From Opitutaceae bacterium UBA2377 (GTDB lineage Bacteria > Verrucomicrobiota > Verrucomicrobiia > Opitutales > Opitutaceae): a DNA stretch of 64,000 nt. How positions within the stretch are numbered: position 1 is the stretch's first letter; each line of letters begins with the position of its first letter. The notes under the pieces were generated by a model, which was not told the DNA's origin, did no database searches, and saw only the letters and a program-made list of their open reading frames with translations. The stretch is taken from assembly GCA_002344205.1 (NCBI GenBank), contig DDSZ01000014.1, positions 1 to 64,000 on the forward strand, given 5' to 3'. Shown one piece after another: positions 57,487 through 64,000 of the stretch. The translations under genes were made by a program, and so were the position numbers.

Positions 57487-57963
57487 ATGAGCAATCCCCT
57501 TAACGTCTTCATCAGTTACAGTGTGCACGATACCGGGCTCGTTGACGGTCTGGCCGCGCACCTGAGCCCACACGCGACAACCCGCTTTTGGCAGCAGGAC
57601 AAGGTGCCGGGGCTAGAGGCTTGGCCGTTGATCTACAGTTGGATTGACGCTGCCGACTTGGTCGTGGTCGTGCTCACCGGCGCCACCCTGAGTCGGGGCA
57701 TTTCCGTGGGCACCGAGGTTGGTTACGCCCGCAAGGCCGGCAAGCGCATCATTCCCCTAGTTGCCCCGGAAGTGCCGAAAGGCGAACTGGGCTGCCTCGA
57801 GGGCATCACCTACATCCGGCTGGATTACGACAATCCGGCCGCAACGTTCGCTCAGCTCCATTCTGCCATCGCCCATTACAAGACGGCGAAAGCCGAGCAA
57901 AGCCAGGCCCTGGTGCTTGTCGGTCTGGCCGTGCTCGGGCTCTTCGCTTTCAGCCGCGATTAG
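57487..57963 (+). CDS. TIR-domain protein with a C-terminal transmembrane helix
   Basis: A 158-residue protein. Residues 1-125 form a TIR-like fold: NVFISYSVHDTGLVDGLAAHL, the AADLVVVVLTGATLSRG loop, and the putative catalytic Glu77 in VGTEVGYARKAGKRIIPLV. A single hydrophobic helix (ALVLVGLAVLGLFAF, about 140-155) is at the C terminus, so it probably sits on the inner membrane facing the cytoplasm. Prokaryotic TIR domains in defence usually cleave NAD+ or make NAD-derived signals. Placed after a CD-NTase-like gene, it is a plausible signal-responsive effector, though it carries no recognisable cyclic-nucleotide sensor. Confidence 0.82.
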   Translation: MSNPLNVFISYSVHDTGLVDGLAAHLSPHATTRFWQQDKVPGLEAWPLIYSWIDAADLVVVVLTGATLSRGISVGTEVGYARKAGKRIIPLVAPEVPKGELGCLEGITYIRLDYDNPAATFAQLHSAIAHYKTAKAEQSQALVLVGLAVLGLFAFSRD

Positions 57964-57975
57964 CGCAAGCTATCC

Positions 57976-58593
57976 ATGAACTGGTCCCAATTCTTCGCGC
58001 AGCTTGTCATGCAATTGGCTGTCAGCAGCCTCACTTTGGCCGCCGTTGCCTACCTCGCCAAGGCACTGATTGCGCAGCAATTGGCCAAGGACCTCGAGGC
58101 CTTCAAACGCCAGCTGGCCATCGAGGCCGAGCGCGACCGCATCCGGTTCAGCAAGCTCCACGAGCGCCGCGCCGAGATCATCGAAAAACTCTACCAGCAA
58201 CTGGACCACATCACGGGTATGCTCGGCCTGCAGAGCGGACGCACCACCAACACCAGCGAGATCTCAGATCATCTGACCAAGGAGGTCGTTTCCCTGGGGC
58301 ACTACTACCGGCAGCATGCGCTTTATTTCCCCACGTCTGTGAGGGAGAAATTCGAACGGGTGTTCATCCGGGGCCTGCCCAAGGCCATACTGGCCCTGCA
58401 CGGGATTGGCGATATGGAAAAATTCGAAGTATTGTTCCGCGAGTGTCGCGGCAAGGAGGTCGATCTTGTCGGTGGCTTTCTGACTGGATTGAAGGAACAA
58501 CTCCCCACGCTCATCCAGCTCAGCCGCGATCTGGAACAGGAGTTCCAAGCGATTCTAGGCGTTTCCGCCGGCGAAGCCAACCGCCACTCATGA
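57976..58593 (+). CDS. membrane-anchored coiled-coil protein, unknown family
   Basis: A 205-residue protein not recognised by motif. It has a short N-terminal membrane helix (FAQLVMQLAVSSLTLAAVAYL), then a long charged amphipathic helix (KDLEAFKRQLAIEAERDRIR and SKLHERRAEIIEKLYQQLDHI) likely to form a coiled coil. The rest is helical with SVREKFERVFIRGL and GGFLTGLKEQLPTLIQ. No enzyme site is visible. Its position between the TIR and GNAT genes, 12 bp after one and overlapping the other by 4 nt, makes it part of the operon, perhaps a membrane partner or effector. Confidence 0.75.
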   Translation: MNWSQFFAQLVMQLAVSSLTLAAVAYLAKALIAQQLAKDLEAFKRQLAIEAERDRIRFSKLHERRAEIIEKLYQQLDHITGMLGLQSGRTTNTSEISDHLTKEVVSLGHYYRQHALYFPTSVREKFERVFIRGLPKAILALHGIGDMEKFEVLFRECRGKEVDLVGGFLTGLKEQLPTLIQLSRDLEQEFQAILGVSAGEANRHS

Positions 58594-59108
58594 GCACGCA
58601 GCAACCTATGGACGAAGTCGTTTTCAAGAAACCTGTGGAATGCACACTCGCCGAACTGCATGAATTCTCAAAACTGGTTCGTAAGGGATCCGAGGTTACC
58701 GCCACCGGATTGGCGGACCGCATTCGCGGCGCGCACTTGTTAGGACTTGCATTGAATAGCGGTGTGATGGTTGGGGTGGGCGCGCTGAAGATACCGGAGA
58801 AGAGCCATCGGGACCACGTGGTGAAAGCCTCAGGGATACTTTTGCCCGCAGATCGAATCCCTTTTGAGATTGGCTGGCTCTATGTTCTCGAAAACGAGCG
58901 GGACAAGAAATTCGGCCGCCGGCTCATGGATGGACTGATGGCAGCGGCGGGCAAATCCGGGGTCTATGGAACGTCCCGGCTCGACGAAGAGCACAAGCCG
59001 GTGCACGGTGCCTTGGAAAGGCGGGGTTTTAGCAAAGTAGGCAAATCCTACCCGAGTCGGGATGGGAAAACCAATATCCTGCTTTTTGTGCGGGAGCAGA
59101 TTGATTGA
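58590..59108 (+). CDS. GNAT-like acetyltransferase, last gene of the island operon
   Basis: A 172-residue protein of the GNAT fold. It shows EIGWLYVLENERDKKFGRRL, where the strand followed by a R/K-x-x-F-G-R-R-L loop corresponds to the acetyl-CoA-binding motif A, and a final GTSRLDEEHKPVHGALERRGF segment similar to motif B plus FYxxxGF. The acceptor is unknown. It could modify a partner protein or a small molecule, or act as an antitoxin-like neutraliser; neither can be decided. The ATG overlaps the upstream stop by 4 nt. A terminator follows 120 bp later. Confidence 0.75.
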   Translation: MSTQQPMDEVVFKKPVECTLAELHEFSKLVRKGSEVTATGLADRIRGAHLLGLALNSGVMVGVGALKIPEKSHRDHVVKASGILLPADRIPFEIGWLYVLENERDKKFGRRLMDGLMAAAGKSGVYGTSRLDEEHKPVHGALERRGFSKVGKSYPSRDGKTNILLFVREQID

Positions 59109-59229
59109 AAACTGTCTCTACTTTCCGATTTCGAGCGAAATTCCTTTGTCTAGTAATGGCCGCACAGCACATAGCGACAAAGTGTTTCATTTAGCTTTCC
59201 TGTTGGGTTGCTAATTCCAGTCCTTTTCC

Positions 59230-59250
59230 AGCCGCCTGCGGGCGGCTTTT
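59230..59250 (+). terminator. intrinsic terminator of the island operon
   Basis: GCCGCC (59231-59236) and GGCGGC (59241-59246), flanked by an A-T closing pair, form a stem with loop TGCG, followed by TTTT (59247-59250). It terminates plus-strand transcripts and overlaps the stop codon of the convergent DUF368 gene. Confidence 0.7.
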
Positions 59251-60178
59251 AGTGGGCGGATTTGACCGCGGAGACGCGGTGGTCGGGGCTCAGGCGACTG
59301 AGCAGCACGACCACGACGGCTCCGGCGAGCGCGAGCAGCACCGCGAGGATGACGCCGGCATTTTCCGGCGGGAGCACGTTTACCTGCACCAGCGGGACGA
59401 GTTCGCCCTTGCTGTTGAGGCGGGTGCTGACGACTTCTTTCCAGGGCCAGATGGTGCGCAGGGCACCGGCCATGATACCGGTCAGCGCGACCAAGGTGAC
59501 GTGCCGCCAAGTCCGCAGCAACCAACTGACCAGACGGACAAAGGAGAGGATGCCCACGGCGATACCGGCGATGAAAACGGCCAGCGCCGCAAAATCACGG
59601 TGGTTCACGGCTTCCAGCACCTGCTGGTATTTGCCCATGATGACGAGCAGGTAGGAACCGGAGATGCCCGGCAGAATCATGGCGCAGATCGCGATGGCAC
59701 CGGCCAAAAACAGAAACAACGGCGAGGGCGGAGTCTGGATGGCTTCGAGGCCGACGAGCCAATAGGTCGCCACCGCGGCGACCAGAAAGGCGGTCCAGTC
59801 CGCGGCGCGCCAACGCCAGGTCTCGCGGGCGAGCAGCAGGATCGAGCCGAGGACAAGGCCGAAGAAAAAGGCCCAGAGTTTCACGGGATGATGCTGGATG
59901 AGACCGCTGAGCACCCGGGAAAGGCTGAAAATGGCGGTCAAGAGCCCCAGGCCGAGGGCGATGAAGAACGGCACCGGAATTTGCCGGAACAGCTCCTTGA
60001 ACCGGCCGCGCAGCAACAAGCGGAGCGCGGCGAGATCGAAGCTTTTGATCCCGTTGATGAGGCGGTCGTAAATCCCGCTGACAAAGGCGATGGTGCCGCC
60101 GGAAACACCCGGCACGAGATCGGCCGCGCCCATGATGAACCCGATCACGGCAACACGGAGGTGGAAGATGATTTTCAT
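59249..60178 (-). CDS. DUF368 membrane protein (undecaprenyl-phosphate transporter family)
   Basis: A 309-residue polytopic membrane protein with about eight to nine helices. It has the DUF368 hallmarks IGFIMGAADLVPGVSGGTIAF near the N terminus and the internal repeat ICAMILPGISGSYLLVIMGKY. Recent work links this family to recycling of the lipid carrier undecaprenyl phosphate across the inner membrane. The ATG at 60178 is chosen; the open frame extends upstream without homology. It is convergent with the defence operon and shares the hairpin at 59230-59250 as border. Confidence 0.88.
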   Translation of the reverse strand: MKIIFHLRVAVIGFIMGAADLVPGVSGGTIAFVSGIYDRLINGIKSFDLAALRLLLRGRFKELFRQIPVPFFIALGLGLLTAIFSLSRVLSGLIQHHPVKLWAFFFGLVLGSILLLARETWRWRAADWTAFLVAAVATYWLVGLEAIQTPPSPLFLFLAGAIAICAMILPGISGSYLLVIMGKYQQVLEAVNHRDFAALAVFIAGIAVGILSFVRLVSWLLRTWRHVTLVALTGIMAGALRTIWPWKEVVSTRLNSKGELVPLVQVNVLPPENAGVILAVLLALAGAVVVVLLSRLSPDHRVSAVKSAH

Positions 60179-60208
60179 GAGTTCGGACTGAGAGGGCGGA
60201 CGAAAGCT

Positions 60209-60241
60209 ATAAAAAAGGCAGGCAGCGGGAGGCTGCCTGCC
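60209..60241 (-). terminator. intrinsic terminator of the small basic protein gene
   Basis: On the minus strand, GGCAGGCAGC and GCTGCCTGCC (60232-60241 and 60217-60226 in plus coordinates) form a 10-bp stem with a 5-nt loop, followed by a run of six T residues (60216-60211). It separates the small basic protein gene from DUF368. Confidence 0.88.
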
Positions 60242-60263
60242 GGGAAAAAAGTCGAGACCGGGC

Positions 60264-60419
60264 TCAGACGTCGGGCTTGGTCTTGCGGAGGCCCTGGACG
60301 CGCTCACCGGCCTTCCACTGGCCGCGCTTTTTGAGCAGGTCAATGCGTTCGAAACGCTTGAGGACGTTGCGTTTAACTACGATGCCGGAGGCGCCTTGGA
60401 GACTCTTGTGCTGTGACAT
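60264..60419 (-). CDS. Chlamydiae/Verrucomicrobia small basic protein
   Basis: A 51-residue highly basic protein, beginning MSQHKSLQGASGIVVKRNVL and ending RVQGLRKTKPDV. It matches the lineage-specific small basic protein annotated in Chlamydiae and Verrucomicrobiota and thought to be linked with ribosomes. Short length, strong charge and its own terminator suggest high expression. A possible promoter lies at 60461-60489 within the end of cutA. The presence of this gene supports a verrucomicrobial origin for the window. Confidence 0.85.
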   Translation of the reverse strand: MSQHKSLQGASGIVVKRNVLKRFERIDLLKKRGQWKAGERVQGLRKTKPDV

Positions 60420-60447
60420 GGTGATAAAAATGAATGAGTTGCGGTTG

Positions 60448-60768
60448 CTAAAGGGCGAGATGGCTAGAGCTGGCCTGAGCCCATGACAAGTATTTTTCTC
60501 CAACATGCTCGGCGCGCACGACGACCCACTCGGGCGTGGCGTAAGGGTGGTGAGCCAGCATATGGGACTCCAAGGCGAGGAGCTGGGCGGGGAGAAATTT
60601 GAAACAGAGCCGGAACTCCTCGGCCTGCTGCATCTTGCCCTCCCAACGATAGTGGGACGTGATCGGCCCGTCGATTTGCACGCACGCGGCCAGGTTGCCG
60701 GCAATCACGCCGGCGGCGAGCCGGTCGGCCTCGGGTCGGCCGCCCACGGTGGTCCATGCGATCAGCAT
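60448..60768 (-). CDS. cutA: CutA-family divalent-cation tolerance protein
   Basis: A 106-residue trimer-forming cytoplasmic protein. Family features are MLIAWTTVGGRPEADRLAAG, ACVQIDGPITSHYRWEGKMQ, and HPYATPEWVVVRAEHVGEKYLSW. Implicated in copper tolerance in E. coli; its true function is still uncertain. It lies just upstream of the small basic protein gene on the same strand, with a 28-bp gap, and is divergent from rpoZ. Confidence 0.92.
   Translation of the reverse strand: MLIAWTTVGGRPEADRLAAGVIAGNLAACVQIDGPITSHYRWEGKMQQAEEFRLCFKFLPAQLLALESHMLAHHPYATPEWVVVRAEHVGEKYLSWAQASSSHLAL
60461..60489 (-). promoter_or_regulatory. candidate promoter for the small basic protein gene
   Basis: Read on the minus strand, TTGTCA (60489-60484) and TAGCCA (60466-60461) are spaced by 17 bp and would start RNA about 35 nt before the ATG at 60419. 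The element lies inside the 3' end of cutA. Confidence 0.35.
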
Positions 60769-60818
60769 GGGCTCAGGCTTGAGCCGAATGCGCGGGCGGC
60801 AAGCCGGGAAATTAGCCC

Positions 60819-60846
60819 TTGACGCTCCGGGGCAGGGACGTAGCGA
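60819..60846 (+). promoter_or_regulatory. candidate promoter for rpoZ
   Basis: TTGACG (60819-60824) is a -35-like box; TAGCGA (60841-60846), 16 bp on, is a weak -10 candidate. GATACA at 60845-60850 is an alternative with longer spacing. The ATG of rpoZ is at 60877. Confidence 0.3.
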
Positions 60847-60876
60847 TACACGGCTTCACATCTGCCAATTACCGAT

Positions 60877-61071
60877 ATGCGTGACGATTACATCAAAGAG
60901 GCCCTCAAGGTCGTGCCCGATCCCAACATGCTGATCAACGTGGTTTCGCGCCGCGTGAAGCAGCTCCGCCGCGGCAATCGCCCCCTCGTGGAGTCCCTGG
61001 AGAAGCTGTCGCCCGAGGACACCGCGCTGCGCGAGATCATCGAGGGCAAGATCAGCTTCGAGCTGGCCTGA
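60877..61071 (+). CDS. rpoZ: DNA-directed RNA polymerase subunit omega
   Basis: A 64-residue omega subunit that aids assembly of RNA polymerase. It reads MRDDYIKEALKVVPDPNMLI then NVVSRRVKQLRRGNRPLVES, with the conserved Arg-Arg and Pro-Leu-Val. It is shorter than the E. coli form (91 residues), typical for this lineage. A terminator follows at 61094-61125. The gene is on its own; gmk and spoT are not adjacent. Confidence 0.92.
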   Translation: MRDDYIKEALKVVPDPNMLINVVSRRVKQLRRGNRPLVESLEKLSPEDTALREIIEGKISFELA

Positions 61072-61093
61072 GTTTTAGCAACAACACCAAGCA

Positions 61094-61125
61094 GGCGGCC
61101 CCGCGATTGCCGGAGCCGCCTTTTT
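61094..61125 (+). terminator. intrinsic terminator after rpoZ
   Basis: GGCGGC (61094-61099) pairs with GCCGCC (61115-61120), with further CCG/CGG pairs in the loop, followed by TTTTT (61121-61125). It ends the rpoZ transcript just before smpB. Confidence 0.75.
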
Positions 61126-61142
61126 CATGCATCAACCCGTCC

Positions 61143-61616
61143 ATGTCCGCGAAGAAAAAAGACGAAGCCCGCTACACCGAGGTGCGCAATGCGAAGGCGC
61201 TCCGGGACTTCTTCGTGGACGAGCGCTTCGAGGCGGGCATTGCGCTCAAGGGCACGGAGGTGAAATCCATCCGGGCCGGCCGGGCGCAGATCAGCGATGC
61301 CTTCGGCCGGGTGGACAAAAACGAACTCTGGCTCGTGAACGCGCACATCGAGCTTTACGCATTCGGCAACACGAACAACCATGATGCCAGGCGCACCCGC
61401 AAACTGCTCCTGCACCGGCACCAGATCCGCAAGATCGCGCAGGCGCTGGCGGCGGGCGGCCGGGCCCTGGTGCCGTTGCGCCTGTATTTCAAGGATGCGC
61501 TCGTGAAGGTTGAGATTGCGCTTTGCACGGGCAAACAGCTTTTCGACAAGCGCGACACCCTGAAGAAGAAGGTGCAGGACCGTGAAATCGAAAAAGCCCT
61601 GAAATACCGCCGATGA
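61143..61616 (+). CDS. smpB: SsrA-binding protein
   Basis: A 157-residue protein that partners tmRNA in rescuing stalled ribosomes. Conserved parts are RNAKALRDFFVDERFEAGIA, LKGTEVKSIRAGRAQISDAF, LWLVNAHIELYAFGNTNNHD and the basic C-terminal tail (KRDTLKKKVQDREIEKALKY). The ATG at 61143 follows the terminator of rpoZ by 17 bp. Its stop overlaps thrB by 4 nt. No tmRNA gene is visible in this window. Confidence 0.95.
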   Translation: MSAKKKDEARYTEVRNAKALRDFFVDERFEAGIALKGTEVKSIRAGRAQISDAFGRVDKNELWLVNAHIELYAFGNTNNHDARRTRKLLLHRHQIRKIAQALAAGGRALVPLRLYFKDALVKVEIALCTGKQLFDKRDTLKKKVQDREIEKALKYRR

Positions 61617-62518
61617 AACCGATGGCCGACTCCGTCACCGTCCGTGTGCCCGCCAGCACTTCCAACTGCGGCGCGGGTTTTGACACGCTGGGGCTGGCTT
61701 TCCGGCTCTACAACCGCGTCACGCTGCTGCGCGGCGCCGATGGAGCGCAGCCGGCCCGGCCGGAAGACGGCCGCGCGGCGACGATGGTCGAAGCGGCGGC
61801 GGCGGCATTTTTTGCGGCGACGAAACGCACCCCGTTTGGCTTTGCCTACCGCATCGAAGGCGATGTGCCCTCCGCGCGCGGGCTGGGCTCCAGCGTGACC
61901 GTGCGGGCCGGGGTGGTCGCCGGGCTCGACGCCTTGGCCGGCACGGGACTGGACCGCGCCAGAATGGCGGCGATCGTGACGGCGTTGGAGGGCCATCCGG
62001 ACAATGCCGCGGCCGGCGTGCTGGGCGGTTTCTGCGTCCCGCGCACAAACCCGGCGGACGGTGCCTACGTTGACTGCGTGCGCTTCGAGGTGCCGGCGGA
62101 TTTGGCCTTTGTGGCCGTGTCGCCGGTCGTGGAGATTCTCACAAGCGAGTCGCGCGGGGCGTTGCCGGCCAGGATTCCGTATTTCGACGCCGTGCGCAGC
62201 ATCAACAGCGCCGCCTATCTCGTGGCCGTGTTTGCCAGCCGCGACTATGCGAAGCTCCGCGATGCGGTCGCCGACTACATGCACGAGCCCTACCGGTTGC
62301 CCAATATCCCGGGCGCTCAGGCGGCGCTGACCGCCGGCGTGCGGGCCGGGGCGTTGACCGGCTGGCTCAGCGGCAGCGGCTCCAGCGTGCTGTGTGTGTG
62401 TGAAGCCGCGCAGGCCGAGGCCGTGCTGGGCGCGATGCGGGAACCGTTTGCGGCGGCCGGGCTCGCCTGCGAAGGCAAAGTGCTGCAGGCCGACAATGAC
62501 GGCCTGCGCCTGGATTAG
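61613..62518 (+). CDS. thrB: homoserine kinase
   Basis: GHMP-family kinase that phosphorylates homoserine in threonine biosynthesis. The 301-residue protein opens TVRVPASTSNCGAGFDTLGL, has the ATP-binding motif PSARGLGSSVTVRAGVVAGL and ALEGHPDNAAAGVLGGF, and the C-terminal WLSGSGSSVLCVCE. The start may also be the ATG at 61622. It forms an unusual two-gene unit with smpB (4 nt overlap) and overlaps the convergent response regulator by 4 nt. Confidence 0.93.
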   Translation: MKPMADSVTVRVPASTSNCGAGFDTLGLAFRLYNRVTLLRGADGAQPARPEDGRAATMVEAAAAAFFAATKRTPFGFAYRIEGDVPSARGLGSSVTVRAGVVAGLDALAGTGLDRARMAAIVTALEGHPDNAAAGVLGGFCVPRTNPADGAYVDCVRFEVPADLAFVAVSPVVEILTSESRGALPARIPYFDAVRSINSAAYLVAVFASRDYAKLRDAVADYMHEPYRLPNIPGAQAALTAGVRAGALTGWLSGSGSSVLCVCEAAQAEAVLGAMREPFAAAGLACEGKVLQADNDGLRLD

Positions 62519-62964
62519 GCGCGCACGCGCAGCGGCGACGGGTGGCCCTCAGGCCAGTAGCGCACGATCTCGTCCGTCAGCCGTTTCCAGTTGAAGGGCT
62601 TGGGCAGCACCGACTTCAAGTTGGGCAGGTTGGCCAAGGCCTCGTCGGTCAGCCGCAACGGATGGCCGGTGATGATGATGTAGGCGGCCGCGGGCAGGAT
62701 TTTGTGGGCCTCGGTGATGAACTCGATGCCGTTCAACTGCGGCATGAAGTAATCGGTCACGATCATGCCGGCGTCGATGCCGGGGAGCGCGGCGATCGCA
62801 TCCAGCGGACGTGTGAAAGTGTGGACCGGGCAGGCAAGACTGTCGGTGAGCAGTTGGGTAAGCAACTCGGCGTAAGATTGTTCGTCATCAAGGATGACGA
62901 CGGCTTTGTTGGCAGTCTGGCTCACGGGATGCGTGACCGTGGGTGATGCCGGACGAAAAATCAA
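62515..62964 (-). CDS. stand-alone response regulator receiver
   Basis: A 149-residue receiver domain with a short N-terminal extension. Key residues are the acidic pair in VVILDDEQSY, the Asp in MIVTDYFMPQLNG and the Lys in SVLPKPFNW. There is no output domain and no adjacent kinase; the closest kinases are far upstream in the window. The start could be the ATG at 62964 or an internal GTG at 62934. The 3' end overlaps thrB by 4 nt in convergent orientation. Confidence 0.82.
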   Translation of the reverse strand: MIFRPASPTVTHPVSQTANKAVVILDDEQSYAELLTQLLTDSLACPVHTFTRPLDAIAALPGIDAGMIVTDYFMPQLNGIEFITEAHKILPAAAYIIITGHPLRLTDEALANLPNLKSVLPKPFNWKRLTDEIVRYWPEGHPSPLRVRA

Positions 62965-63012
62965 TGCGTTGCTGCGCTTGAATTTCCCCTAGTTTCCCGG
63001 GAGTTATTACCC

Positions 63013-63480
63013 ATGCTGCATGTGGTCCTGTTTCAGCCCGAGATCGCGCCCAACACCGGAAACATCGGGCGCATGTGCGCGCTCACCGGTTCGCGACTGC
63101 ACCTGATCCACCCGCTCGGGTTTGCGATCACGGACCGGAACCTGAAACGCGCCGGCATGGATTACTGGCGTTCGCTGGACGTGCATGAACATGCCGATTG
63201 GCAGGCTTTCCGGGCGAGCGCGGCCGCACCGCGGCGGCTGTGGCTTTTCACGACGAAGACGGAGCGTTCGTTTTGGGCGGCGGCCTTCGCCGATGGGGAC
63301 GGGCTGGTGTTTGGCAACGAAAGCTCGGGCGCGCCGGCCTGGCTGCACGATGAGCTGGGCGAATCCGCGCGCCTGACCATACCGCACGCCAACCCGGCCT
63401 TGCGCTCGCTCAACCTGAGCACGGCCGCCGGGATCGCGACCTACGAGGCGCTCCGGCAAACCGGGCTGGTCGGGCGCTAA
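63013..63480 (+). CDS. trmL: tRNA (cytidine(34)-2'-O)-methyltransferase
   Basis: SPOUT-class methyltransferase that modifies the wobble base of tRNA-Leu. The 155-residue protein shows the typical [20 protein letters not shown] start, [22 protein letters not shown], then [20 protein letters not shown] and the knot-forming [20 protein letters not shown]. All core features are intact. Its stop overlaps the convergent ABC transporter gene by 4 nt. Confidence 0.94.
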   Translation: MLHVVLFQPEIAPNTGNIGRMCALTGSRLHLIHPLGFAITDRNLKRAGMDYWRSLDVHEHADWQAFRASAAAPRRLWLFTTKTERSFWAAAFADGDGLVFGNESSGAPAWLHDELGESARLTIPHANPALRSLNLSTAAGIATYEALRQTGLVGR

Positions 63481-64000
63481 AATTCGCCAAGGCGGACGCA
63501 GGCGACCTCGCGCCCGCCATCGGGCCGCAGCGCGGGCACCGCCGCCCGGCATTTTTCCGCGGCATGCGGGCAACGGGGGTGAAAGGCGCAGCCGGCGGGC
63601 GGATTGATGGGCGAGGGCGGATCGCCGGGCAGGACAATGCGCTGGCGGGTGCGCTCGATCTCGGGGTTGGGCACCGGAATCGCGCTGACCAAGGCGCGGG
63701 TGTAGGGGTGGCGGGGATGCTCGATCACGTCCACCGCGCGGCCGATTTCCACGATCTTGCCCAGATACATCACGGCCACGCGGTCGGAGATGTGTTTCAC
63801 GACGGAAAGGTCGTGCGCGATGAAGAGCAGCGAGAGGTTCATCTTGCGCGTGAGCTGCGACAGCAGGTTGAGGATCTGCGCCTGGATCGAGACATCGAGG
63901 GCGGAGACCGGCTCGTCGGCGATGATGACCTTGGGCCGGAGGGCGAGGGCGCGGGCGATCGCAATGCGCTGCCGCTGGCCGCCGGAGAATTCATGCGGAT
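63477..64000 (-). CDS. oligopeptide/dipeptide ABC transporter ATPase (partial at window edge)
   Basis: The C-terminal 174 codons of a peptide-transport ATPase; its start lies beyond the right edge. The signature motif [16 protein letters not shown], Walker [14 protein letters not shown] and the H-loop [11 protein letters not shown] are present. The C-terminal oligopeptide-transporter extension follows ([32 protein letters not shown] with the conserved Cys). This matches OppF/DppF-type proteins. The associated permease and binding-protein genes are outside the window. Confidence 0.9.
   Translation of the reverse strand, partial: PHEFSGGQRQRIAIARALALRPKVIIADEPVSALDVSIQAQILNLLSQLTRKMNLSLLFIAHDLSVVKHISDRVAVMYLGKIVEIGRAVDVIEHPRHPYTRALVSAIPVPNPEIERTRQRIVLPGDPPSPINPPAGCAFHPRCPHAAEKCRAAVPALRPDGGREVACVRLGEF

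Noticed and set aside
52956-59250. Direct repeats (attL/attR) of the tRNA-Glu 3' end around the defence island
   Set aside because: I looked for the T-arm and acceptor sequence near 59100-59250 and found no match, so integrase-mediated insertion is not supported.

Overview
The window is about 64 kb of GC-rich chromosome from a Verrucomicrobiota bacterium, most likely close to the Opitutaceae. This placement is an inference. It rests on the tiny Chlamydiae/Verrucomicrobia-type small basic protein gene at 60264-60419, the prepilin cassette at 15032-19152, a DUF5069 protein, the overall gene style and base composition. No 16S rRNA is present to confirm it.

Layout. 1-227 is the start of alaS, leaving the window on the left. 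387-11488 is a signalling block: a solute-binding-like sensor protein, four histidine kinases (two of them hybrids with receiver domains), two single-domain response regulators and an XRE-HTH/receiver fusion. 11490-15075 carries leuB and, in the opposite direction, an overlapping trio (metallo-hydrolase, ribD, rdgB). 15032-21149 is a minus-strand block: a four-gene pseudopilin-like operon and a NarL/DegU-type regulator with its kinase. 21279-34332 carries metG, menF-menD, a probable mobile patch (cytidine deaminase beside a solitary integron attC-like site and inverted repeats), a GNAT, kup, menB, a RidA protein and an rbsB-rbsA-rbsC-like sugar ABC transporter. 34441-41847 carries argA, a hypothetical, proS-clpS-DUF2017, a candidate 6S RNA, a small membrane protein and a family B DNA polymerase. 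41854-52903 carries an isoquinoline-oxidoreductase-like molybdoenzyme pair, DUF5069, rnr, glgA, a photolyase, an epimerase, a FAD oxidoreductase and ndk.

52956-59250 is the most interesting stretch. A tRNA-Glu with its own terminator is followed by a gene-poor 0.5 kb and then seven tightly packed plus-strand genes. They encode an HNH-SAVED nuclease (Cap5-like), a CD-NTase, an E2-like protein with a C-terminal SEC-C-like cysteine motif, a second unrelated CD-NTase-like enzyme, a TIR protein with a C-terminal membrane helix, a membrane/coiled-coil protein of unknown family, and a GNAT. The first three match a short type II CBASS anti-phage system. The remaining four look like a second, less familiar module fused to the same operon. 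This is the best candidate for a new or composite defence system.

The right end (59249-64000) is again housekeeping: a DUF368 transporter, the small basic protein, cutA, rpoZ, smpB-thrB, a stand-alone response regulator, trmL and a peptide ABC transporter ATPase running off the edge. All functional names come from reading motifs and family resemblance by eye; no database search was possible.
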